Assembly: GCA_964409335.1 (NCBI GenBank) | Contig: CAYPCW010000008.1 | Location: 1-62,293, forward strand | Direction of reading: 5' to 3' | DNA: 62,293 nt | Source: JABMOW01 sp964409335 | Lineage (GTDB): Bacteria; Fidelibacterota; Marinisomatia; SCGC-AAA003-L08; JACNLC01 | Shown here: one piece after another, positions 35,747 to 44,173 of the stretch | Numbering within the stretch: position 1 is the stretch's first letter | How the letters are laid out: the number at the start of each line of letters is the position of its first letter | Made by a program: the position numbers and the translations under genes | The notes under the pieces: model-generated | Databases searched by the model: none | Told to the model about the DNA's origin: nothing | Seen by the model: only the letters and a program-made list of their open reading frames with translations

Positions 35747-35839
35747 CGTTTCTCCTGAGTTTATTTCATGATTTGTACACATACATTAATTTGTTTTAAA
35801 AGTTTCCTGTCATTTTCTGATAGAGTGATCCGATTCGTT

Positions 35840-37675
35840 CTATTCGACAGTTACACTTTTTGCTAAATTTCTGGGCTGATCCACGTTACAGCCTCTTTCC
35901 ACGGCGATATAATATGCCAGCAGTTGCAAGGGTATGGTCGTCAAAATCGGGGATAAACAATGATGCGTAGCGGGAATTTTGATCACATGATTCGAGTATG
36001 TTCCATACGATTCATCGTTTACACTGGTCAGAATAATGATCTTCCCTCGGCGGGCATAGACTTCGTGGATATTTGCCATAATCTTCCCATACCCCTGTTG
36101 AGTGACCAGAAAAACGACCGGCATATTTTCATCAATCAACGCAATCGGGCCATGCTTCATTTCTGCTGCCGGATATCCTTCTGCATGAATGTATGATATC
36201 TCCTTCAATTTTAAGGCACCTTCCAGGGCAACCGGAAACTGATATCCGCGGCCCAAATATAAAAAGTTATTCACTGACGAAAAATCACAGGCAATTTTTT
36301 TTATTGACTCCGAAAGCGCAAGAGTTTCCTGAATTTTTTGATTTAATTGAGAAAATTCATCAATGATAGCATTGACAGTATGTGCGTTTATTTTTAATGT
36401 TTGTGCCATAAGCAGGGCAATTTGATTGAGGACGGTCACCTGAGAAGTAAATGCCTTGGTGGACGCCACCCCGATTTCCGGTCCTGCATGGATATAGACT
36501 CCGCAATCTGTTTCGCGGGCGATGGTACTGCCCACAACATTGACAATCCCTAGGGTGAGGGCGCCGTTCGCTTTTGCTTTTCGGACGGCCGCAAGGGTAT
36601 CGGCCGTTTCACCGGATTGACTGACCACAATGACCAGAGTATTGTGATCAACAGGGGTATCCCGGTACCGGAATTCTGATGCGTATTCTACTTTTACGGG
36701 TATTTTTACCAATTCCTCGATGATATAACTGCCAATTAAAGCCGCATGCCAGGATGTCCCGCATGCCGTAATAATCACTTGCCGGGCATCAAGAATTCTG
36801 GACAGGTAATCACGGATTCCCCCCAGCTTTACAGATCGCAAAGAAAAATCAAGTCTGCCCCGGGATGCCTCGCTCACGGTGGTTGCCTGTTCGAAGATCT
36901 CCTTCAACATGAAATGCGGATAACCACCCTTTTCAATCTGTTCCAGTGTATATTCAACTTTTTCAATATCTTTTTCTATGATGTGGTTTTCTGAAATGTT
37001 TCTGACTTCATAAGAATCTTTATGGATGATGGCCATTTCTCCTTCGTCCAGGTACACAATATTTTTCGTGTATTCCACGATCGGCGATGCATCTGACGCC
37101 ACAAAGTACTCATTAATCCCCAACCCCAATACCAAAGGGCTGCCCAGTCTGGCAGCGATCATTTTATCCGGTTCATCAGAACACATAACCAGTATTCCGT
37201 ATGCACCCACCACCCTTTTCAGTGCAGATCTCACAGCCTCCTCGAACGTAGACTGGTTTTTCTGATAATAATACTCAATAAATTGGACTAATACTTCAGT
37301 ATCCGTATCAGAGGAAAATGAAACTCCTTTTTCTTCCAGAAATTTGCGGATAGAATAATAGTTTTCAATGATCCCGTTATGAATGAGGGTAAAATTACCG
37401 GTAGAAGACTGATGGGGGTGGGCATTGATGTCATTGGGAAAACCATGGGTTGCCCACCGGGTATGACCAATACCCATATCCCCTTCAATGGGCATTTTTG
37501 CGATTAACAAATCGAGATCAGAGACCTTCCCTTTGCATTTCATGACCGAGATTTTATTCCCGAGCATCGTGGATATACCTGCTGAATCGTATCCCCGATA
37601 TTCGAGTCGATGAAGTCCTTTAAGCAAAACATCAGTCGTATTCCGAGCACCGATGTATCCGACGATACCACACAT
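35840..37675 (-). CDS. glmS: Glutamine--fructose-6-phosphate aminotransferase (isomerizing)
   Basis: GlmS makes glucosamine-6-phosphate, the first step to UDP-GlcNAc. The N-terminal class II glutaminase domain starts MCGIVGYIG, so the nucleophile Cys is residue 2 after Met removal. Other glutaminase motifs are GYDSAGIS, GIGHTRWATHG and HNGIIENY. Two SIS domains follow (ACGTSWHA, VSQSGETADTL, YLGRGYQFPVALEGALKLKEISY, EGYPAAEMKHGPIALID), and the C-terminus LAKSVTVE is intact. The start must be ATG at 37675, with GGAAGC upstream; an earlier in-frame Met at 37723 would bury the catalytic Cys. It is monocistronic. No glmS ribozyme fold was recognised in the leader. Confidence 0.96.
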   Translation of the reverse strand: MCGIVGYIGARNTTDVLLKGLHRLEYRGYDSAGISTMLGNKISVMKCKGKVSDLDLLIAKMPIEGDMGIGHTRWATHGFPNDINAHPHQSSTGNFTLIHNGIIENYYSIRKFLEEKGVSFSSDTDTEVLVQFIEYYYQKNQSTFEEAVRSALKRVVGAYGILVMCSDEPDKMIAARLGSPLVLGLGINEYFVASDASPIVEYTKNIVYLDEGEMAIIHKDSYEVRNISENHIIEKDIEKVEYTLEQIEKGGYPHFMLKEIFEQATTVSEASRGRLDFSLRSVKLGGIRDYLSRILDARQVIITACGTSWHAALIGSYIIEELVKIPVKVEYASEFRYRDTPVDHNTLVIVVSQSGETADTLAAVRKAKANGALTLGIVNVVGSTIARETDCGVYIHAGPEIGVASTKAFTSQVTVLNQIALLMAQTLKINAHTVNAIIDEFSQLNQKIQETLALSESIKKIACDFSSVNNFLYLGRGYQFPVALEGALKLKEISYIHAEGYPAAEMKHGPIALIDENMPVVFLVTQQGYGKIMANIHEVYARRGKIIILTSVNDESYGTYSNHVIKIPATHHCLSPILTTIPLQLLAYYIAVERGCNVDQPRNLAKSVTVE

Positions 37676-38022
37676 TTTTATGCTTCCTTTGCTGATAGAT
37701 TTAAATTGTAAAATGAAAAACACGTAATCCGGTTTTCATTTTATTCTGATCCTCCATGAACTATCCAATTCATGGCCTTAAACAGGTTTTTCGTCTGGAA
37801 TTAGGGGTATAAGTTAATATTGATATAGCATTCAATGTGCAGTTGGATTTCTATTCATAGATCTTTATTGAATTTAGTGAAATAATTTATTCCCCGCGGT
37901 AGCCGGTCATTTCATTTTATTTTTAGATCAGTTCGAGAAGAAATCACTGAATAATAATGTGCAGTCCTAAAGTCAGCGCGAACTAATTTTATCCCCAATT
38001 TAATACTGAGGAATAACGATAA
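37676..38022. other. Divergent intergenic region glmS / FetB-like permease
   Basis: This is the promoter region for two divergent genes. It is AT-rich, with one small hairpin (CCATGAA at 37754-37760 and TTCATGG at 37769-37775). No further gene, riboswitch or confident promoter element was identified. TGAGGAAT near 38010 is the ribosome-binding site of the permease gene. Confidence 0.5.
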
Positions 38023-38757
38023 ATGGAAAAATCTATTTACATCATTTCCATCATGGATTTACTATGGATATTTATCCCTGTAGCGGTGGTTATTGTGATC
38101 TTCAAATTTTGGAAACTAAACCTAGCCTCTCCTATCCATGCGATTGTCAGAATGTTCATCCAACTCATTTTAATCGGGTACATACTCAATTATATCTTCG
38201 AGTCCGGTAATCCGGTGACCATTTTAGGTATTCTCGGCATCATGCTTTGCGCCGCTGCATTTATCGCCCCACGTCCTATTGAGAAAAAAACACCTTTACT
38301 TTACCTGTTATCACTGATTTCAATTGCGACCGGTGCGATCCCTATTTTAATTCTCGTCACCTGGGGGGTCGTAAATCTGTCCCCCTGGTTTGAGCCCCAT
38401 TATTTGATCCCCCTGGCAGGTATGATTTTCGCAAATGCGATGAATGCCGTCAGTATTGCCGGTGAACGATTTGAGTCTGAAGTAAAACGATCTTGTGAAA
38501 TTCAGGCGGCAAAGGCAATCGCGTTTAAGGCAGCGCTTATCCCGATCACCAATTCATTATTTGCAGTGGGGGTTGTCTCTCTGCCCGGGATGATGACGGG
38601 GCAAATCCTCTCCGGCGTTTCACCTTTGATTGCGGTACGTTACCAGATCATGGTCATGTGCATGATCTTTAGCGCTGCAGGATTATCCTCATCTGTCTTC
38701 CTGACCCTTGATTCCAGATTCGGGCGAAGAGATTCCCCAATAAACAGCCTTCTTTAG
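38023..38757 (+). CDS. fetB: ABC transporter permease, FetB/UPF0014 family
   Basis: This 244-residue membrane protein has about seven TM helices. It shows the family signatures ASPIHAIVRMFIQLILIGYIL (N-terminal), PLAGMIFANAMNAVSIAGERFESE (central) and LPGMMTGQILSGVSPLIAVRYQIM (C-terminal). In E. coli FetB pairs with ATPase FetA and is linked to iron export under oxidative stress. No ATPase gene is adjacent here, so its partner must be elsewhere. A clear SD precedes the ATG. The gene end overlaps the convergent enoyl-CoA hydratase gene by 4 bases. Confidence 0.85.
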   Translation: MEKSIYIISIMDLLWIFIPVAVVIVIFKFWKLNLASPIHAIVRMFIQLILIGYILNYIFESGNPVTILGILGIMLCAAAFIAPRPIEKKTPLLYLLSLISIATGAIPILILVTWGVVNLSPWFEPHYLIPLAGMIFANAMNAVSIAGERFESEVKRSCEIQAAKAIAFKAALIPITNSLFAVGVVSLPGMMTGQILSGVSPLIAVRYQIMVMCMIFSAAGLSSSVFLTLDSRFGRRDSPINSLL

Positions 38758-39515
38758 CGACCGGTGGATAATTTGGCGACGAGGGATCCCATGGCCATTT
38801 GAAATTCAGGGGTAAACCAAATATCTGTCACCTGTTTTAAATCTGCATTTTTATTCTTCAACATATAATCAATGATCGGTTTTCTGAACTGCATCTTAGT
38901 TATTCGCTGCTGCATTTGAGGAAGTCTCAACCAGTCCTCCATCAGGCGTTGAGAATGTCCGGCAATCTCATCGGCGGGTTGAATTTCATCAATCAACCCG
39001 TATTTCAGAGCATCCTGCGGGAAAATCAACTTTGCCGTCAGCGCTAGTTTTTCGGCATTACGCTGTCCACAAAGATATTGTGCGACATATCCAATGCCAT
39101 AAGGGATTACCAATCCTACGGCAACTTCATTTAATCCGATAGTAAATTGACCTTCTGACATTATTCGGTAATCTGTCATGATGGCAAGGACCGTACCGCC
39201 TGCCGGACAATGGCCGCTGATAGAGGAAAAAACAGGCTTGGGAAATGTAAAAACGGTCACCAGCAACTCGTAGAATCGTTCCCAAAAATCCAGAATTTGA
39301 CCTTTCCTCAGTGGAAATAATTCCATTACATCCAGCCCGGCTGAAAAATATCCCGGCAGACCCGTGAGAATAATGCCTTTGACGGATGTATCGTTTTTAA
39401 TATTATTTAAATAGGCAAGCAGTTCATCCACCATCCGGCTATTTATTGCATTCACCGGTGGGCGGTTCATCTTCAACCATCCAATGCCATTATTTTTCTC
39501 AAACGAAACGATCAT
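38754..39515 (-). CDS. Enoyl-CoA hydratase/isomerase family protein
   Basis: This crotonase-fold protein of 253 residues has MNRPPVNAINSRMVDEL, the oxyanion-hole motifs LPGYFSAGLDVMEL and SGHCPAGGTVLAIMTDYRIMSEG, and FTIGLNEVAVGLVIP. The Glu pair of true hydratases is not clear: the second position reads GLNEVAVG rather than PE-rich, which would fit isomerase (ECI-like) function. It lies two bases after the GlcF-like gene and is the last gene of that operon. An acyl-CoA substrate is expected, but its tie to glycolate-type oxidation is unexplained. Confidence 0.85.
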   Translation of the reverse strand: MIVSFEKNNGIGWLKMNRPPVNAINSRMVDELLAYLNNIKNDTSVKGIILTGLPGYFSAGLDVMELFPLRKGQILDFWERFYELLVTVFTFPKPVFSSISGHCPAGGTVLAIMTDYRIMSEGQFTIGLNEVAVGLVIPYGIGYVAQYLCGQRNAEKLALTAKLIFPQDALKYGLIDEIQPADEIAGHSQRLMEDWLRLPQMQQRITKMQFRKPIIDYMLKNKNADLKQVTDIWFTPEFQMAMGSLVAKLSTGR

Positions 39516-39517
39516 AA

Positions 39518-40744
39518 TTATCCTTTATTAAAATTATTTTTGTATTCAGGGTTGATCTGATATACTTCGTCCAGAATTTCACAAATGTGTGTTACTTTTT
39601 GGCTTTGGGTAAATTGCACCAGACCCTTTTGGATGTGCATCTGACACCCGGGATTTGCGGTGATGATGACATCGCATCCGGTTCTTTTGATATCCTCAAT
39701 TTTCATTTTCAGGATAGCCTCTGCACTCTCCGGTTGTGTCACCATGTAGCTCCCGGCGCTTCCGCAACACAGTTGGCTTTGTGGAAATGGTATCTCTTTC
39801 AGTCCGGACCGTTCGAGCAGCCTGTGCGGAGCATCATGGATTTTTTGTCCGTGTGCCAAATGACAAGGCGCATCCCAGATGACCTTCATCGATGAAGCAG
39901 ACGTCGTATGATGAAACTCTTTCAGGTCTATGGAATCTAAAAATTCGGTGATATCCATCACTTTTTGTGTGAATTGCCGGTCGGGATATTCTTTCAACTC
40001 TGCACCGCATCCGGCAGCATTTACGATCACAATATCGGCCTGGTGAAATGCATCAATATTTTTCCTCGCCAATCCGGCAACCTCTCGTCTCAGCCCATTG
40101 TGGTGATGCAGCGCACCGCAGCAGGTTTGATGTTTGGGTATTTGGACATCAAAACCATTCCATCGTAATAATCGAACGGTGGATTCGTGGACAGTACTGT
40201 AAAAATTATCCATTACGCATCCAGTAAACAATGCGACAGTTCCTTTCCGTTCACCGATGGCGGAGAGAACTTCAGGATTCGCGGATGAGTATGATCGTGT
40301 GTTTATCGACGGGAATCCCTTAAGAATGGGAAGCAGTTTTGCCAACACTCTGATCATTCCAGTTATTTGAGCTACCCGGATCATGATCTGGCTGATATTT
40401 CTGAACCCCCGGCTCACCAGCGCATTGAGTAAAAATTTTTTCATCCGGGATGGGGGGGCTGATATTGCCTGTTTCATTCGGATATCATCGAGAATACCCG
40501 GATAATCTACTCCGGACGGACAGGCAGTTGCGCAGGCGCGACAATCAAGGCAAGTATCCAGATGAGACCATGCCATTGAAGATGACCGGGGTGTATGAGG
40601 AGTATCCCCGGTCAAAAGTGAATCTATAAACATCAGTCGACCCCTGGGACTTTCAGCTTCTAAACCGGTAACGAGATAGGTGGGACAGGCAGTCAGACAC
40701 AGTCCGCAGTGAATGCAATCCGGAAGATGTAATTCTGCGCTCAT
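39518..40744 (-). CDS. glcF: Glycolate-oxidase-type iron-sulfur subunit (GlcF-like)
   Basis: This electron-transfer subunit of a D-2-hydroxyacid or glycolate dehydrogenase has 408 residues. Two [4Fe-4S] motifs lie at the N-terminus: CIHCGLCLTACP near residue 11 and CLDCRACATACPSG around residue 64. Two CCG domains follow in the C-terminal half (TCCGALHHHNG; LCCGSAGSYMV, with NPGCQMHIQ late). It overlaps the GlcE-like gene by 4 bases and completes a D-E-F set. Likely electron acceptors are quinones; the exact substrate is not readable. Confidence 0.9.
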   Translation of the reverse strand: MSAELHLPDCIHCGLCLTACPTYLVTGLEAESPRGRLMFIDSLLTGDTPHTPRSSSMAWSHLDTCLDCRACATACPSGVDYPGILDDIRMKQAISAPPSRMKKFLLNALVSRGFRNISQIMIRVAQITGMIRVLAKLLPILKGFPSINTRSYSSANPEVLSAIGERKGTVALFTGCVMDNFYSTVHESTVRLLRWNGFDVQIPKHQTCCGALHHHNGLRREVAGLARKNIDAFHQADIVIVNAAGCGAELKEYPDRQFTQKVMDITEFLDSIDLKEFHHTTSASSMKVIWDAPCHLAHGQKIHDAPHRLLERSGLKEIPFPQSQLCCGSAGSYMVTQPESAEAILKMKIEDIKRTGCDVIITANPGCQMHIQKGLVQFTQSQKVTHICEILDEVYQINPEYKNNFNKG

Positions 40745-41418
40745 GATCGGGTATCGTCCTGAAACAAACGAAAAATCTGCAGCGCAAATCCGGAATTGGC
40801 GTTTTCATTTTCTACGGGTTTGCCATGACAAATTTCCAGTAATTCGGCTCCAAATTCCTCCGCAATTTCACGGAGTTTGCGGAGAGATAGTAATTCAGAG
40901 GGTAAAATATCGATAACGCCCAAATTTTCAAAGCCTGCCGTCTGCGCCCCGAGACTGTGTAAATTCTTAACTATTTTAGAAAATTCTGATGGTAAGGTGA
41001 TAAGCCGAAACCCCGTATTCAGAGGAGGTTGTCCTGAAACCGGTTGATACTCAACAGGCAATAATTTAAACGTTGCCCGGAGTATCATGCCTAATTTTCC
41101 ACAGGATCCAATCAGTAGCCTGGTAAGGTCATAACCGCTTACATTTTTCATTACATCAGCGCCGGTGGAAAATTCACCCGCCAATGTTCGCAGGGTAGTA
41201 TTCAACAGCCAATTTTGCAGGGTCCCGAATTGATCTGAAAACGTACCAATAAGGTTATGAATGATAGCCTCTTCAATTGTGATCCCCTCGCAGAACGGCC
41301 CAATCGGGATAAACTGCCCCTGTACCTTCAGCGCATCCTGAATTGCATTTACCTCTGCACTGCCGCTTACCACAGCCATCAGATCGGCTGGATAATGGGA
41401 GATGATCATATTTCCCAT
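40741..41418 (-). CDS. glcE: Short FAD-binding subunit, GlcE-like
   Basis: At 225 residues this is much shorter than the usual GlcE of about 350. It starts directly with the ISHYPADLMAVVSGSAEV segment, then a compressed FAD-binding middle. It retains the conserved FSTGADVMKNVSGYDLTRLLIGSCGKLGMI block and ends soon after. GlcE forms a flavin subunit beside GlcD. The reduced size may be a lineage feature, since neighbouring frames are intact and overlaps on both sides (13 bases with glcD, 4 with glcF) are kept. Confidence 0.82.
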   Translation of the reverse strand: MGNMIISHYPADLMAVVSGSAEVNAIQDALKVQGQFIPIGPFCEGITIEEAIIHNLIGTFSDQFGTLQNWLLNTTLRTLAGEFSTGADVMKNVSGYDLTRLLIGSCGKLGMILRATFKLLPVEYQPVSGQPPLNTGFRLITLPSEFSKIVKNLHSLGAQTAGFENLGVIDILPSELLSLRKLREIAEEFGAELLEICHGKPVENENANSGFALQIFRLFQDDTRS

Positions 41419-42857
41419 TGATTGATAAAGGGTCTCAACTCACCACAACCACCGCTACCCGGGAAAATTTTACCCGGATTTGCAAGGTTATTCGGATTGA
41501 AAATTTTTCGGATCTCTTCAGCATAATTCAGGTAAAGCTCGCTATACATGGCCGGGAGCAAGTGCTTTTTTTCTTCACCAATACCATGTTCACCCGTTAA
41601 AGAACCGCCAAAATCGAGACAAGTTCTCAATATCTGAACAGAACATTCAACCGCTCTTTGAGCGTCACCGCTCAACCCGGGATTATAGAGGATCAGCGGA
41701 TGGATATTCCCATCACCGGCATGGCACAAATTCGCGATGCGTAATTGATAGTATCTGCCTATGCGATATATTTCGCTCATGATTTCCGTTAATTTGTGCC
41801 GCGGGACGACGCCGTCGTTGGTGTAAAATGCGGGAGACAACCTGCCCATGGAACCGGCAGCATGTTTTCGTCCCTTCCATAGTAACTCTCGATCGTGCGG
41901 GGTTTGAGCTTCTCTCAAAGGTTCTGACAATTTCCCGTTTGTTATCTTTCGTAACCGTTGGGTGTCCCTTTCCACGGTTGAAATATCTCCGTCTAATTCT
42001 ACCAGCAGTACTGCTTTTGCAGACACCGGATACCCCGCTTTAATGGCGGATTCCACCGCTTCGATACACAGTTTATCGATCATTTCCAGGGCAGCCGGAA
42101 TGATCCCGCTCTCAAGGATTGAAGATACCATATCCGTGGCTTTCGCAGGAACATCGAAAATGAGAAGAAAGGTACGTGTAGTTTCCGGGATCGGCTCCAG
42201 GTTGACGATGATCTCACTAACCACTCCAAGGGTACCTTCCGAGCCGGTGATAAGCGGGATCAAATCCATGCGAGACCGGTACCGGAATTTACTCCCTAAT
42301 TTCATGATCTCACCATTGGGCAGGACCAGGGTCAGTCCCAAAATATGATTCAGGGTAACACCATACTTCAGGGTATGGGGACCGCCGGCATTTTCAGCAA
42401 CATTCCCGCCGATGGTACAGGCGATCTGGCTGGATGGGTCCGGAGCAAAATGATACCCCCCAGGCCGCGTCATTAATGAGAGATATGCGTTCACGACTCC
42501 GGGCTGAACCACGGCACACCGGTTCGGAAAGTCAATATCGATTATGCGGTTCATTCGGCTGAGCTGAATGATCACACCACCTTCAGAGGTAGCGCCACCG
42601 CTCAGCCCCGTTCCCGCCCCTCTGGCCGTGAATGGTACATGTTGCCTGTTGCAGATAGTGACGATTTTTTGAATATCTTCTGTGGTTAGGGGCAAAACCA
42701 CACAACCGGGAACCGCGGTATGCAGCCTTAAGCCATCACAGGAATATATCGCAAGTTCACTGGAATTTGTCAGGATCGTTAGCGGCTCCGGCAATGCCTG
42801 CAATTCGGATATCACCTTTGAAAGTGATGAAGCGGATACGTTCACAGGATCAGTCAA
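41406..42857 (-). CDS. glcD: FAD-linked oxidase, glycolate oxidase subunit GlcD-like
   Basis: This catalytic flavoprotein of the VAO/PCMH family has 483 residues. FAD-binding motifs are FTARGAGTGLSGGATSEGGVIIQLSRMNRI, IACTIGGNVAENAGGPHTLKYGVTLNHILGL and GSEGTLGVVSEI. The C-terminal oxidase domain ends with CHAGDGNIHPLILY, GGSLTGEHGIGEEK and FNPNNLANPGKIFP. Substrates of the family include glycolate, D-lactate and D-2-hydroxyglutarate. It is the first gene of the glcDEF-echA-like run. Confidence 0.93.
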   Translation of the reverse strand: MTDPVNVSASSLSKVISELQALPEPLTILTNSSELAIYSCDGLRLHTAVPGCVVLPLTTEDIQKIVTICNRQHVPFTARGAGTGLSGGATSEGGVIIQLSRMNRIIDIDFPNRCAVVQPGVVNAYLSLMTRPGGYHFAPDPSSQIACTIGGNVAENAGGPHTLKYGVTLNHILGLTLVLPNGEIMKLGSKFRYRSRMDLIPLITGSEGTLGVVSEIIVNLEPIPETTRTFLLIFDVPAKATDMVSSILESGIIPAALEMIDKLCIEAVESAIKAGYPVSAKAVLLVELDGDISTVERDTQRLRKITNGKLSEPLREAQTPHDRELLWKGRKHAAGSMGRLSPAFYTNDGVVPRHKLTEIMSEIYRIGRYYQLRIANLCHAGDGNIHPLILYNPGLSGDAQRAVECSVQILRTCLDFGGSLTGEHGIGEEKKHLLPAMYSELYLNYAEEIRKIFNPNNLANPGKIFPGSGGCGELRPFINQWEI

Positions 42858-43159
42858 TGTGTCTAGGTTTTCCGGTTTATGGTGGTTCCAGTCATGGGGA
42901 TAAATTAGAATGTGAACCGATAGATGTTAAATGAAAATGACAAAAAAAATTGCCAAATGTTATCCGGTATTGTGTAGGAATTTCATATTTGGATAAGACC
43001 CATCTGACAATAGGTACGGCGTTAAATAAGTTGATAAAAAAACGGATTAGTCATAAGATATATGAAGAACCATTGACTATTCCCGGGAAGACTGAACATG
43101 TACCGGGTGGCATTGAAATCCTTTAAATTACCGGTACCAATTTCACAAAGGAACAACTC
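42858..43159. other. Intergenic region between divergent glcD and the orphan lipoprotein gene
   Basis: This is AT-rich and holds the divergent promoters. No supported gene. A stop-free stretch of about 60 codons on the plus strand (ending TAA near 43128) would join an ATG around 42937 only if one base were lost from an A8 run, so it is not called. AAAGGAAC near 43150 is the SD of the next gene. Confidence 0.45.
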
Positions 43160-44131
43160 ATGAAGTATTCTAAATTTATGTTATACGGTGTTTGTATCAC
43201 CCTGCTGCTACAGATATCATGCGTTGAGAATACCTTTATTTTCGAGGTGAACCCGAACGGTGATTTTAATTTTCAGTATCAAGGAAAGGGAGATCAACCG
43301 GATTTGGACAATGCAGATTTTCCCATTCCCCGCGGGGCAGGATGGACCATTACGACTGAGCACGATTCCATCAACAAAATCTGGGTGTATACAGCAGCAA
43401 AAGGATTTCAAAATTCTGACGAATTCCCGGATAATTTTTTCACCTCTGACACAGTTTATCCGCCTTCTCTGATACATCACCCCTTGAAAGTGGATCATTA
43501 CAACTGGTTTTTTAAGGAAGTTTACCGATTCACATGGTCATTCCTAAACCGGGGCATCAATCAAAAGTATCCGGGGATGGCAAATGTTCTTCACGAAGGC
43601 ATGGAGAATCCCGGATGGACCTCAGAAGTTCTTGAATATTTGTTAACAGATTGTCTTCACCGTGCAAATGTTGGATATAACCGCGAGCCTATTATCAAAG
43701 CCGAACTGGATCGCTGGTTCAGTGCGTCATTGAAAGACTTGCCGGATTCGCTGATTGCAAAAAATTACGATTCGCTGAAAACAGCTGGGCTTACCCTTCT
43801 GAAACAGTCAATTGATCAACTTCAGTATACGGTGATAGATTCCATTTTTAAACAATTGGAGGACGAATCTCTTGTTACCCTGGATATGATTGATGATCAG
43901 TTTATCCTCAAACTCCTGCTCCCGGGCAAAGTATCAGAGTCCAATGCAGATACCACATTAACGGATACTCTCTTTTGGGAGTTTGATGTCAACCGTTTTC
44001 ACAGCACGGATTTTCATATGACCGCAACCAGCCAGATCATCTATCCTTCCCGCTATAAGTGGGCTATAGGAAGTATGGTTTTTGTCATTGTCGTGGTCAT
44101 TACCGGGATGTGGAAGTGGAGGGCGGACTAA
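43160..44131 (+). CDS. Hypothetical lipoprotein with C-terminal membrane anchor
   Basis: I do not recognise this 323-residue protein. The N-terminus (MKYSKFMLYGVCITLLLQIS-C) is a lipoprotein signal with the modified Cys near residue 21. The chain is acidic and aromatic-rich, with no Cys-rich or repeat pattern; FPIPRGAGWTITTEHDS and NWFFKEVYRFTWSF stand out. A single TM helix closes the protein (WAIGSMVFVIVVVITGMWKW), followed by WRAD. A lipidated N-terminus with a C-terminal anchor is unusual and suggests an inner-membrane or bridging topology. It stands alone, convergent with the DRTGG gene. Confidence 0.75.
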   Translation: MKYSKFMLYGVCITLLLQISCVENTFIFEVNPNGDFNFQYQGKGDQPDLDNADFPIPRGAGWTITTEHDSINKIWVYTAAKGFQNSDEFPDNFFTSDTVYPPSLIHHPLKVDHYNWFFKEVYRFTWSFLNRGINQKYPGMANVLHEGMENPGWTSEVLEYLLTDCLHRANVGYNREPIIKAELDRWFSASLKDLPDSLIAKNYDSLKTAGLTLLKQSIDQLQYTVIDSIFKQLEDESLVTLDMIDDQFILKLLLPGKVSESNADTTLTDTLFWEFDVNRFHSTDFHMTATSQIIYPSRYKWAIGSMVFVIVVVITGMWKWRAD

Positions 44132-44173
44132 TCCGTAGCCGGGATCACGCCTCCCCGGATGACCGTCAATTCT

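Noticed and set aside
37676..38022. glmS ribozyme or riboswitch in the glmS leader
   Set aside because: No recognisable glmS ribozyme core or pseudoknot was found; the ATG has an ordinary GGAAGC site close upstream.
42930..43128. Small plus-strand gene upstream of the orphan lipoprotein
   Set aside because: A frame of about 60 codons appears only if one A is removed from an A8 run after ATG near 42937. As written, the ATG frame stops after 18 codons. The product matches nothing I know.
44139..44158. Terminator between the orphan lipoprotein and the DRTGG gene
   Set aside because: The CCGGG/CCCGG stem is only 5 bp with a 10-nt loop and no T-tract on either strand.
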